Shown piece by piece: positions 1 through 6,053 of a DNA stretch of 7,091 nucleotides (positions are counted from its first letter, which is position 1; every line of letters starts with the position of its first letter). This DNA comes from AWTP1-13 sp044868325 (GTDB lineage Bacteria > Pseudomonadota > Alphaproteobacteria > Rhizobiales > Hyphomicrobiaceae): the NCBI GenBank assembly GCA_044868325.1, contig JBIOWI010000364.1:1-7091 (forward strand). The letters run 5' to 3'. Made by a program: the position numbers and the translations under genes. The notes beneath the pieces are model-generated. The model had not been told where the DNA came from and ran no database searches. It saw only the letters and a list, made by a program, of their open reading frames with translations.

Positions 1-21
1 CGCCCGTCTGTGGTAGTCGAT

Positions 22-48
22 GGTGTCAGACCCAGAGGGTCTGACACC
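22..48. repeat. Perfect 12-bp inverted repeat (hairpin) downstream of gntR
   Basis: GGTGTCAGACCC at 22-33 is followed by the 3-nt spacer AGA and its exact reverse complement GGGTCTGACACC at 37-48. The stem can grow outward by three more pairs (19-21 with 49-51, one of them a wobble pair). It lies 20 bp past the stop codon of the minus-strand GntR gene, so it could end that transcript, but no T-run follows it in either direction, so it is not a textbook intrinsic terminator. Hairpins of this sort that recur in intergenic DNA are typical of REP-like elements. Whether this one recurs in the genome cannot be told from one copy. The inverted repeat is certain; its function is not. Confidence 0.6.
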
Positions 49-68
49 GTCCGACACCATCCTACACC
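39..68 (-). repeat. Three tandem degenerate decamers overlapping the hairpin
   Basis: Read on the minus strand, the DNA immediately after the gntR stop codon consists of three adjacent 10-mers: GGTGTAGGAT (68-59), GGTGTCGGAC (58-49) and GGTGTCAGAC (48-39). The first base of the array is the last base of the TAG stop codon. The third unit is also one arm of the hairpin at 22-48. Each unit places GGTGT one helical turn from the next, so the array could be a protein-binding site, a slippage product, or the edge of a REP-like repeat. Confidence 0.5.
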
Positions 69-793
69 TACTTGAGACGGGCCAGATAGTGCGCGCCACT
101 GGCGAGGTGGCAGAGGCTGACGCGCCATTCCATCGGCCGGCGCGGCAATGCGAACGCCACGCGCTCGATCCGTAACAACGGCATGCCGACCTCGATCTCA
201 AGCGCTCTTGCTGTAGTGCGATCGGCGAGCACGGCGGTGAGCCGCTCCTCGGCCTCGAGAACCATCACCGCCCAGGATTTCTGGTAGATGCCATAGAGCG
301 TGTCTGGCAGCTCCTCCTGGTCGGCGAGACCCGGAAACAGCGCCTCGGGCAGACTGACCCGCTCCAATATGAACGGAGCGCCATCGCGTGTGCGCACGCG
401 GCGGATGCGCAGGACCTTGCTGCCGACGGCGAGACCGAGCTCGCGCCGCTCCGCCCGGTTCGCCGTTGCGCGCACGAGCCGCAAGCTGCGGCTGTCGGCT
501 TCGATCGGCCTCCGCCCGCTGAACATGCGGGAGAACCGCGCCAGCTCCTCCTCGCGCGTGTGCTCGTAGACGAACGTCCCGAGCCCCTGCCGGCGGACTA
601 CGATATTCTCGGCCTCCAGCGCCGTCACCGCCATGCGCGCGGTGCCCTGACTGATGCCGAATTGCCTGGCGATGTCGAGCTCGCTGGGAATGGGCTCGCC
701 CGGCGCCCAAGCGCCCGATAGGATTCGCTCCACCAGCTGCTCGCGCACCTGCAGGTAGCGCGGGCGCCTTTCTCCATCGTCTCGCGAGATCAT
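68..793 (-). CDS. GntR family transcriptional regulator, HutC subfamily (UTRA domain)
   Basis: This 241-residue protein is a predicted one-component DNA-binding regulator. Residues about 11-75 form the GntR winged helix: a YLQVREQLVERILSGAW helix, then PGEPIPSELDIARQFGIS, QGTARMAVTALEAENIV and the wing RRQGLGTFV. Residues about 95-237 fit the UTRA ligand-binding domain of HutC-type members (ILERVSLPEALFPGL, LYGIYQKSW, EERLTAVLAD, GMPLLRIERVAF). Members of this family are usually dimeric repressors released by a small metabolite, such as a catabolic intermediate or sugar phosphate. The ligand cannot be read from sequence. The ATG at 793 is the first possible start after an in-frame TAG 21 bases upstream; no good Shine-Dalgarno sequence precedes it. 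The gene diverges from polA, and its regulated genes probably lie beyond the left edge or elsewhere. Family assignment is firm, specific role unknown. Confidence 0.92.
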   Translation of the reverse strand: MISRDDGERRPRYLQVREQLVERILSGAWAPGEPIPSELDIARQFGISQGTARMAVTALEAENIVVRRQGLGTFVYEHTREEELARFSRMFSGRRPIEADSRSLRLVRATANRAERRELGLAVGSKVLRIRRVRTRDGAPFILERVSLPEALFPGLADQEELPDTLYGIYQKSWAVMVLEAEERLTAVLADRTTARALEIEVGMPLLRIERVAFALPRRPMEWRVSLCHLASGAHYLARLK

Positions 794-835
794 GGTGCGC
801 TGGGTGTGCGCCTAGCAGGCCCGGTGGACATGACA

Positions 836-877
836 CATCCTATGGCTGCAATCAAAAAGAATGCATCCTATAGATGC
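836..877. promoter_or_regulatory. Candidate gntR operator/promoter: repeated CATCCTATRG plus dyad
   Basis: CATCCTATGG at 836-845 and CATCCTATAG at 864-873 are direct repeats 28 bp apart, separated by the AT-rich stretch ATCAAAAAGAATG. The second copy lies within the dyad GCATC-CTATA-GATGC (863-877). The position, about 45-85 bp upstream of the gntR start codon, fits an autoregulatory site, as GntR regulators commonly bind short dyads near their own promoter. On the minus strand the repeats read as TAGGAT, which also resembles a -10 element. I could not fit a convincing -35, so the promoter reading remains weak. Confidence 0.3.
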
Positions 878-1088
878 TTTGCACTGCACTGTCGCCCCAT
901 ACACGTCTGAACAAGACGGCCAATGGCGATTTTGCCACAGCTTGTATGCATGCTTGCGTGCCCATTGTCCCGATGTGAGGACTGCGGATGCAGGCCAACG
1001 GCGGCCGGCTCGTCGGCGAGTTTCGTAATCTCCGGTTCGGCGACGTGCCGAGGCTGCGCTATGCCATCGATCTTGCAGGGAAATAACG

Positions 1089-1133
1089 AGCCTTGAGGCT
1101 TCAGCGAAGGTGTCAGCAACCGCCTCGAAGGCT
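1089..1133. repeat. 11-bp imperfect inverted repeat upstream of polA
   Basis: AGCCTTGAGGC at 1089-1099 pairs with 1122-1133 (GCCTC, one bulged G at 1127, then AAGGCT), enclosing a 22-nt loop. Within the left arm the local palindrome AGCCT-TG-AGGCT (1089-1100) offers a competing smaller hairpin. It sits just upstream of the promoter-like sequence for polA. It could end a transcript arriving from the left, bind a regulator, or have no function. Confidence 0.35.
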
Positions 1134-1145
1134 GTGGAAGACGGG

Positions 1146-1173
1146 CTGACTTTGCGCCCCCGGGCCTTATAGT
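1146..1173 (+). promoter_or_regulatory. Putative sigma-70-type promoter for polA
   Basis: CTGACT at 1146-1151 (four of six bases match the -35 consensus) and TATAGT at 1168-1173 (five of six match the -10 consensus) are separated by 16 bp. Transcription would begin near 1180-1182, at or within two bases of the ATG at 1182. That ATG would then be translated from a leaderless or nearly leaderless message, while the GTG at 1257 would have a leader of about 75 nt. Housekeeping promoters in alphaproteobacteria tolerate weak -10 boxes, so this is plausible but unproven. Confidence 0.35.
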
Positions 1174-1181
1174 GCACGCCC

Positions 1182-4100
1182 ATGGCGACCATCGCAGCAC
1201 AGCCCACGAAATCGCAGCGCCCCGCAGCCACCTGCTCGGTGCCGCCCGGAGAGCCGGTGCCCATCGTCAAGGGCAGCCATGTCTACCTGATCGACGGCTC
1301 GGGCTACATCTTCCGCGCCTTCCACGCCTTGCCGCCGCTCACGCGGCCGTCCGACGGGCTGCCCGTGGGGGCGGTGCATGGGTTCTGCGGCATGCTGTGG
1401 AAGCTCTTGCAGGACTCCCGCAGGTCGAGCGGGCCGACGCACATCGTCGTGCTGTTCGACTACAGCGAGAAGACCTTCCGCAACGAGATCTACCAGGACT
1501 ACAAGGCGCACCGCCCGCCGGTGCCCGAGGAGCTGGTGCCGCAGTTCAGCCTGATCCGCGCCGCGGTCAAGGCCTTCAACATCGCCTGCATCGAGCAGAG
1601 CGGCTACGAGGCCGACGACCTGATCGCCACCTATGCCAAGCACGCCCTGGCCGAGGGTGGCGATGTCACAATCGTCTCGTCCGACAAGGACCTGATGCAG
1701 CTGGTCGGGCCCGGCGTGTCGATGCTCGACACCATGAAGAACCGCTCGATCGGCCCCGACGAGGTGCGCGAGCGCTTCGGCGTGACGCCCGACAAGGTGG
1801 TGGACGTGCAGGCGTTGGCGGGGGACTCGACGGACAATGTGCCCGGTGTGCCCGGCATCGGCGTGAAGACTGCGGCCGAGCTGATCAACGAGTACGGCGA
1901 CCTCGATACGCTGCTCGAGCACGCCGGCGAGATCAAGCAGGCCAAGCGGCGGGAGCGGCTGATCGAGTTCGCCCTGCAGGCCAAGCTCTCGCGCGAGCTG
2001 GTGCGGCTCAAGGACGACGTGCCGGTGGTGGTGCCCGTCGAGCAGCTTGGCTTGCACGACCCAGACCCCGACGCGCTCCTCGGCTTCCTGCGCGAGATGG
2101 AGTTCGCAGCGCTGACGAAGCGCATCGCCGAGGGCCTGGGCGTAGCGGCGCCGCCGCCGGTGGAGCGCGGCACGGCTCCAGGTGCAAACGGCGCTGCCGC
2201 CCCGCCGCCCGCACCGGCGCAGCCGACGCCGGCTATGGCCGGCGCTGCTGCAGCTGCCACGCCCGCTCCGCCCTCGCCGGCGGCTGCGCCACAGGCCGCC
2301 GTGCGCGCCGCGATTGCGGCAGCGAAGGCCGAGAAGGTCGACCGCACCCACTACGAGACGGTGACCACGCTGGAGCGTCTCGAAGTGTGGATCGCGGAGG
2401 CCTTCTCCCTTGGCCGCGTGGCGTTCGACACCGAGACGACGAGCCTCGATCCGATGCAGGCTGAGTTCGTGGGCTTCTCCATGGCTGTCGCGCCGGGGCG
2501 CGCCTGCTATGTGCCCCTCGGCCATCGCCCGGCCGCCGGCACGCTCGATTTCGGCGACGAGGTCCTCACGCAGATCCCCGTGCGCGAGGCGCTCCAGTCT
2601 CTGAAGCCGCTCCTCGAGAGCCCGAGCGTTCTCAAGATCGGGCAGAACCTCAAGTACGACTATGTCGTCCTGGCCCAGCACGACATCGCGCCGGCGCCGA
2701 TCGACGACACGATGCTCCTGTCCTACGCGCTCGACACGGGCCCGGGCAGGAACCACGGTCTCGATGACCTTGCCGAGCGGCACCTTGGGCATTCCTGCAT
2801 GGGTTTTACCCAAGTGCTGGAGTTCGCACCAGGCGCCAGGAAATCCGACAAGACCTTCGCGCAGGTGCCGCTGGACAAGGCCACGCAGTATGCCGGCGAG
2901 GACGCCGACGTGACGCTCCGGCTGTGGACGATCCTCAAGGCGCGGCTCGCCGCCGAGCGCATGGCGACGGTGTACGAGACCCTGGAACGGCCGATGGTGG
3001 GCGTGCTGGCCGACATGGAGCGGGCCGGCATCAAGGTGGACAAAGCCATCCTGGCGCGCCTCACCTCCACCTTCGCCCAGCGCATCGCCCAGCTGGAGCA
3101 ACACATCTACGAGCTGGCGGGGCACAAGTTCAATCTGGGCTCGGCCAAGCAGCTCGGCGAGTTCCTGTTCGACAGCCTCAAGCTGCCCGGCGGGCGCAAG
3201 ACCAAGACCGGGCAGTGGGAGACCCGTGCCGGGCTGCTCGACGACCTGGCGGCGCGCGAGGACCTGCCCGAGCACGCGCGCAAGCTCATCAACGTGATGC
3301 TGGAATGGCGGCAGCTGAGCAAGCTGCGGTCGACGTACACGGAGTCTCTGCCGGCGTTCGTCAATCCCACGACAGGCCGCATTCACACGAGCTACGCGCT
3401 GGCCTCGACCTCCACCGGGCGACTGTCATCCAACGATCCGAACCTGCAGAACATCCCGATCCGCACCAAGGAGGGCCGCGAGATCCGCACGGCCTTCATC
3501 GCCGAGGCCGGGCACAAGCTGATCTCGGCCGACTACAGCCAGATCGAGCTGCGGGTGCTGGCGCACGTGGCCGACATCCCGCAGCTGCGGCGCGCCTTTG
3601 CGGAAGGGCTCGACATCCACGCCATGACCGCGTCCGAGATGTTCGGCGTGCCGGTCAAGGACATGCCGCCCGAGGTACGCCGCCGCGCCAAGGCCATCAA
3701 CTTCGGCATCATCTACGGCATCTCTGCCTTCGGGCTGGCGGCCCAGCTTGGCATCCCCAAGCAGGAGGCGGGGGAGTATATCGCCACCTACTTCAAGCGC
3801 TTCCCCGGCATCCGCGACTATATGGAAGCCGCCAAAGGCCAGGCGCACGAGCGCGGGTTCGTGGAGACCATCTTCGGCCGCCGCATCCATTTCCCGGAGA
3901 TCAACACCAAGAACCCCTCCACGCGGGGTTTCCTGGAAAGGGCGGCCATCAACGCCCCCATCCAGGGCTCGGCCGCCGACATCATTCGCCGGGCGATGAT
4001 ACGGATGCCGGGTGCGCTGCAGGCGGCGCAGCTCGGCTCGGTACGCATGCTGCTGCAGGTGCACGACGAGCTGGTGTTCGAGGCGAGGCTGGCCGATGTG

Positions 4101-4220
4101 GCAACGGCGCTCCCTGTGATTGCCAGCGTGATGGAGAAGGCAGCCGAGCCCGCTGTTCGCCTCGCGGTCCCCATTCACGTCGATGCCAAGTCCGCCGACA
4201 ACTGGGAGGCGGCGCACTAG
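1182..4220 (+). CDS. polA: DNA polymerase I (5' nuclease, 3'-5' exonuclease, polymerase)
   Basis: The 1012-residue cytoplasmic enzyme fills gaps in excision repair and removes RNA primers from Okazaki fragments. The 5' nuclease spans about 33-320 (HVYLIDGSGYIFRAFHALPP; EADDLIATYA; VTIVSSDKDL; DSTDNVPGVPGIGVKTA). An Ala/Pro-rich linker follows (about 321-388). The proofreading exonuclease is intact: D416/E418 (DTETT), N489-D493 (NLKYD), and Y570 with D574 (YAGEDADVT). The family-A polymerase has motif A with D784 and E789 (ADYSQIELR), motif B with R833, K837 and F841, and motif C H961-D962-E963 (VHDELVF). These match D705/E710, R754/K758/F762 and H881-D882-E883 of E. coli Pol I. The start is uncertain: ATG 1182 has no Shine-Dalgarno, whereas the in-frame GTG at 1257 (residue 26) follows GGAG by 5 nt and would give MPIVKGSHVYLIDGSG, close to the usual family N-terminus. 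Confidence 0.98.
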   Translation: MATIAAQPTKSQRPAATCSVPPGEPVPIVKGSHVYLIDGSGYIFRAFHALPPLTRPSDGLPVGAVHGFCGMLWKLLQDSRRSSGPTHIVVLFDYSEKTFRNEIYQDYKAHRPPVPEELVPQFSLIRAAVKAFNIACIEQSGYEADDLIATYAKHALAEGGDVTIVSSDKDLMQLVGPGVSMLDTMKNRSIGPDEVRERFGVTPDKVVDVQALAGDSTDNVPGVPGIGVKTAAELINEYGDLDTLLEHAGEIKQAKRRERLIEFALQAKLSRELVRLKDDVPVVVPVEQLGLHDPDPDALLGFLREMEFAALTKRIAEGLGVAAPPPVERGTAPGANGAAAPPPAPAQPTPAMAGAAAAATPAPPSPAAAPQAAVRAAIAAAKAEKVDRTHYETVTTLERLEVWIAEAFSLGRVAFDTETTSLDPMQAEFVGFSMAVAPGRACYVPLGHRPAAGTLDFGDEVLTQIPVREALQSLKPLLESPSVLKIGQNLKYDYVVLAQHDIAPAPIDDTMLLSYALDTGPGRNHGLDDLAERHLGHSCMGFTQVLEFAPGARKSDKTFAQVPLDKATQYAGEDADVTLRLWTILKARLAAERMATVYETLERPMVGVLADMERAGIKVDKAILARLTSTFAQRIAQLEQHIYELAGHKFNLGSAKQLGEFLFDSLKLPGGRKTKTGQWETRAGLLDDLAAREDLPEHARKLINVMLEWRQLSKLRSTYTESLPAFVNPTTGRIHTSYALASTSTGRLSSNDPNLQNIPIRTKEGREIRTAFIAEAGHKLISADYSQIELRVLAHVADIPQLRRAFAEGLDIHAMTASEMFGVPVKDMPPEVRRRAKAINFGIIYGISAFGLAAQLGIPKQEAGEYIATYFKRFPGIRDYMEAAKGQAHERGFVETIFGRRIHFPEINTKNPSTRGFLERAAINAPIQGSAADIIRRAMIRMPGALQAAQLGSVRMLLQVHDELVFEARLADVATALPVIASVMEKAAEPAVRLAVPIHVDAKSADNWEAAH
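1248..1259 (+). promoter_or_regulatory. Ribosome binding site and alternative GTG start inside polA
   Basis: GGAG at 1248-1251 stands 5 nt before an in-frame GTG at 1257-1259. It is the only Shine-Dalgarno-like sequence near either plausible polA start. Using it removes 25 residues (MATIAAQPTKSQ...) that have no counterpart in typical DNA polymerase I, whose 5' nuclease domain begins almost at the N-terminus. Confidence 0.45.
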
Positions 4221-4252
4221 CCCTGGTGCGGCTCAAGCTGGACACGGGTGCA

Positions 4253-4274
4253 GGGCCGGGTTCGAGCCCGGCCC
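4253..4274. terminator. GC-rich hairpin between convergent polA and hns-like genes
   Basis: GGGCCGGG (4253-4260) and CCCGGCCC (4267-4274) form a perfect 8-bp stem around the 6-nt loop TTCGAG. One more A-T pair (4252/4275) extends it, and GCA/TGC flanks (4250-4252, 4277-4279) can pair past a small bulge. It begins 32 bp after the polA stop and lies 73 bp past the stop of the minus-strand gene, so it is well placed to separate the two converging transcripts. No run of T follows on either strand, so it may need Rho or act as an RNA 3'-end stabiliser rather than a classical intrinsic terminator. Confidence 0.5.
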
Positions 4275-4346
4275 TCTGCATGCAAGGCCATAGCCGACAG
4301 CTGAGGCAATGGCGGCGCCGGAACCCCGCGCAGTGCCGGCCTTGTC

Positions 4347-4679
4347 CTACTTGATGAGAAACTTCTCCAGCTTCGCGCCTTCCTGCAGCTTGGCGTTGAG
4401 CCAGCGAGGCTTGCGGCCGCGGCCGGTCCAGGTCTCGCTCGGATCGTCGGGGTTAACGTATTTGGCCGCCACCGTGCGGCCCTTGCCGCCGCGGCCGCCG
4501 AAAATATCGCTCAGCCTGAAGCCGGCATCGGCAACCATGGCCTCGATTTTCTTACGCAGCTCGATGCGGTTGCGATCCTGCGCCGTAGCCCGCGCTTTCT
4601 TGACCTTCAACTCGAGGTCCTGCAGCTCCCGCAGGCTCAGTCGCTCGAGCTCTCTGGACGATTCCCTTGCCATATCCAC
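4347..4679 (-). CDS. H-NS family nucleoid-associated protein (HvrA-like)
   Basis: This 110-residue protein fits the proteobacterial H-NS histone-like family, which binds AT-rich curved DNA and usually silences or tunes many genes. Residues about 6-50 are charged and heptad-like (LERLSLRELQDLELKVKKAR...), consistent with the oligomerising coiled coil. Residues 53-69 are a Gly/basic linker (FRLSDIFGGRGGKGR). Residues 72-94 carry the DNA-binding signature, AKYVNPDDPSETW then TGRGRKPRWL, with the AT-hook-like RGRKP loop that enters the minor groove. The length is normal for alphaproteobacterial members such as HvrA. Two starts are possible: GTG 4679 lies 5 nt after the GGGG core of AAGGGGAA (4690-4683), and ATG 4673 lies 11 nt after it. 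They differ by two residues. The gene is convergent with polA, divergent from prmB and has AT-rich upstream DNA, which suggests autoregulation. The exact subgroup is inferred. Confidence 0.94.
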   Translation of the reverse strand: MDMARESSRELERLSLRELQDLELKVKKARATAQDRNRIELRKKIEAMVADAGFRLSDIFGGRGGKGRTVAAKYVNPDDPSETWTGRGRKPRWLNAKLQEGAKLEKFLIK

Positions 4680-4690
4680 CGGTTCCCCTT

Positions 4691-4755
4691 TTTGCCAAAT
4701 GCCGATACCGGCATCTAGATAGAATTTAATGGCAAAGAAGATATTAAAACGTCAA
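4691..4755 (-). promoter_or_regulatory. AT-rich leader of the hns-like gene with nested dyads
   Basis: Two inverted repeats are nested upstream of the hns-like start: outer TTTGCCA (4691-4697) with TGGCAAA (4730-4736), and inner ATGCCG (4699-4704) with CGGCAT (4709-4714) around ATAC. The inner dyad ends about 20 bases before the start codon. On the minus strand TTGACG (4755-4750) is a good -35 match, but the nearest -10-like TTAAAT (4729-4724) is 20 bp away, longer than the usual 16-18. The region is clearly poorer in GC than the rest of the window, as expected for a target of H-NS-type autoregulation. Confidence 0.4.
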
Positions 4756-5033
4756 TGCCAATTTCATCGCTATTTGCGGGGCGCGACACGATTTCAACTA
4801 CGATGGGATCACGGAGCTTCGTCCACCGGCGGCCTCTGGGCCATAGATGCTACGGTTTGTTGGACTGCGCAAGGCATTGAGACCATGAAATTGCTTGCCA
4901 GCCAGCTTTGGCGGCGTTCTTATCGGTGTTTCGTTCGGGCAGTGTCTGTGCGCTCTATACCGGCGCAGTTTGTCGCAAATCGGCGGTTCTGGGGAATTCA
5001 CCCCACATCTCTCACTCCAACGCGGTATTCGAT

Positions 5034-5071
5034 CCGAGGCGTTTCCATGCTTGCCTCGGCTGGATCGAGGC
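5034..5071 (+). promoter_or_regulatory. Mutually exclusive hairpins in the prmB leader
   Basis: GCCTCGG at 5053-5059 can pair with CCGAGGC at 5034-5040 (7 bp, 12-nt loop). Alternatively its first six bases pair with CGAGGC at 5066-5071 (6 bp, 7-nt loop). Only one pairing can form at a time. The downstream hairpin ends 31 bases before the prmB start codon. The layout recalls an attenuator or thermosensor, but no T-tract follows and the stems are short, so a chance arrangement is possible. Confidence 0.25.
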
Positions 5072-5102
5072 CGACGTCGTCACCAAGCAAAGGCTCTGCA
5101 TC

Positions 5103-6014
5103 ATGGCAAAAGCTCCGGCCAGGTCCGCTGAACCGGAGCAGGAGCTCGTGACGGTTCGCGACTGGCTGCGCTATGCGGTCAGCAGTTTCAACCGTGCCAA
5201 TCTGGTCTATGGCCACGGCACCGCCACCGCGTTCGACGAAGCCGCTTTTCTCATTCTGCACACTCTGCATTTGCCCATCGACCAGCTCGATCCCTGGCTG
5301 GAGGCCCGTGTATTGCAATCGGAGAGACGCGCGCTGGCCGATATCGTCGAGCGGCGCATAGCGACACGCAAGCCGGCACCGTATCTGACCAACGAGGCGT
5401 GGATCGGCGGCTTTTCATTCTACGTCGACGAGCGGGTTATCGTGCCGCGCTCCTACATCGGCGAGTTGATGCGCGACGGTCTCGCCGCGGTGATCTCGGA
5501 CCCAGGAACGGTTGGACATATCCTGGATTTATGCACGGGCTCTGGCTGCCTTGCCATTCTTGCGGCGCACGCATTCCCCGATGCGAAAGTCGATGCCAGC
5601 GACATTTCCAGCGATGCGCTTGCTGTGGCCGAGCACAATGTGGCCGACTATGCGCTGCAGGATCGAATCGCGCTGGTCCGGTCCGACCTGTTCGACGCAT
5701 TGGCCGGCCGGCGCTACGATTTGATCCTCGCCAATCCCCCATACGTCAGCGATGCGGCCGTGGCCGCATTCCCTCCCGAATATGCGATCGAGCCCGCCGC
5801 CGCTCATGCCGGCGGCGGTGACGGGCTCGATATCGTGCGCCGCATTCTGGAGCGGGCGGCCACCCACCTGACCCCGCAGGGGGCGCTGGTGGTGGAGATC
5901 GGCACCGGCCGGGAGGTCCTGGAGCGGGATTACCCGCATCTCCCCTTCCTGTGGCTCGACTCGGCGGAGAGCCAGGGCGAGGTTTTTGCCCTCCATCGCG
6001 ACGCTTTGCGTTAA
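5103..6014 (+). CDS. prmB: 50S ribosomal protein L3 N5-glutamine methyltransferase
   Basis: This 303-residue SAM-dependent enzyme of the PrmB/HemK family methylates a glutamine side chain of ribosomal protein L3 during ribosome assembly (Gln150 in E. coli). The N-terminal helical domain has the PrmB pattern VRDWLRYAVSSFNRANLVYGHG, followed by PYLTNEAWIGGFSFYVDERV and VPRSYIGEL (about residues 92-122), which closely parallel E. coli PrmB. The Rossmann domain contains the SAM loop DLCTGSGC (142-149), the acidic strand end DASDIS (164-169) and the catalytic NPPY (211-214), which binds the glutamine amide. The length agrees with the E. coli protein (about 310). The ATG at 5103 was chosen because homology starts shortly after it; AAAGG (5089-5093) lies 9 nt upstream. 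The frame stays open back to a TTG at 4908, but those extra residues do not resemble the family. The PrmB signature separates it from the release-factor enzyme PrmC. Confidence 0.95.
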   Translation: MAKAPARSAEPEQELVTVRDWLRYAVSSFNRANLVYGHGTATAFDEAAFLILHTLHLPIDQLDPWLEARVLQSERRALADIVERRIATRKPAPYLTNEAWIGGFSFYVDERVIVPRSYIGELMRDGLAAVISDPGTVGHILDLCTGSGCLAILAAHAFPDAKVDASDISSDALAVAEHNVADYALQDRIALVRSDLFDALAGRRYDLILANPPYVSDAAVAAFPPEYAIEPAAAHAGGGDGLDIVRRILERAATHLTPQGALVVEIGTGREVLERDYPHLPFLWLDSAESQGEVFALHRDALR

Positions 6015-6036
6015 GCTGGGTCCGGCTGAGCGAAGC

Positions 6037-6053
6037 GGGGGGAGAAACGAGTG
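6037..6053 (+). promoter_or_regulatory. Strong ribosome binding site deciding a GTG start
   Basis: A purine-rich GGGGGGAG (6037-6044) lies 6 nt before GTG 6051, the first base of the amidohydrolase reading frame. It is the best Shine-Dalgarno sequence in the window and supports this GTG over the internal in-frame GTGs at 6114 and 6135. Confidence 0.7.

Larger units (their letters stand above)
794..1181. other. Divergent intergenic region between gntR and polA
   Basis: This 388-bp stretch separates the divergent gntR and polA starts. Open frames crossing it translate to low-complexity, Arg/Cys-rich sequence without recognisable domains and look like chance. The gntR-proximal part (about 835-880) is richer in A+T and contains a repeated CATCCTAT(A/G)G motif and a short dyad. 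The middle (about 900-1080) shows nothing I can name. The polA-proximal part contains an 11-bp bulged stem (1089-1133) and a promoter-like sequence (1146-1173). Confidence 0.6.
4680..5102. other. Divergent intergenic region between the hns-like gene and prmB
   Basis: This 423-bp stretch has no recognisable gene. The AT-rich left part (4690-4800) holds the hns-like leader and dyads. The middle (about 4800-4985) shows nothing I can name. At 4990-5005 a small dyad TGGGG-aattca-CCCCA occurs, and at 5034-5071 competing hairpins precede prmB. Open frames from 4729 (ATG), 4895 (TTG) and 4908 (TTG) run through it. Their products are compositionally unlike the neighbours, lack domains and overlap prmB, or extend it without homology to the family. 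Confidence 0.6.

Noticed and set aside
812..1270. 152-residue minus-strand frame crossing the gntR-polA intergenic region
   Set aside because: It overlaps the polA start, is rich in Arg, Cys and His without recognisable motifs, and has no sign of coding selection.
1167..3386. 739-residue minus-strand frame opposite polA
   Set aside because: It mirrors the polA coding strand in GC-rich DNA; its His/Arg/Leu-rich, domain-free product is a typical antisense shadow.
4253..4274. TTCGAG flanked by a GC stem resembles a tRNA T-arm
   Set aside because: The loop has 6 rather than 7 bases, and no acceptor stem, D-arm or anticodon arm can be placed around it. It is better explained as a hairpin between convergent genes.
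4990..5005. TGGGG-aattca-CCCCA dyad
   Set aside because: Only 5 bp with no T-tract and no clear relation to a start or stop codon; such dyads are expected by chance.
4908..5102. 65-residue N-terminal extension of prmB from a TTG start
   Set aside because: The extra residues have no counterpart in PrmB proteins, whose homology begins shortly after the ATG at 5103.
4729..5151. 140-residue plus-strand frame starting at ATG 4729
   Set aside because: The translation is rich in Ser, Arg and Trp, shows no domain, has no ribosome binding site and overlaps the well-supported prmB start in a different frame.
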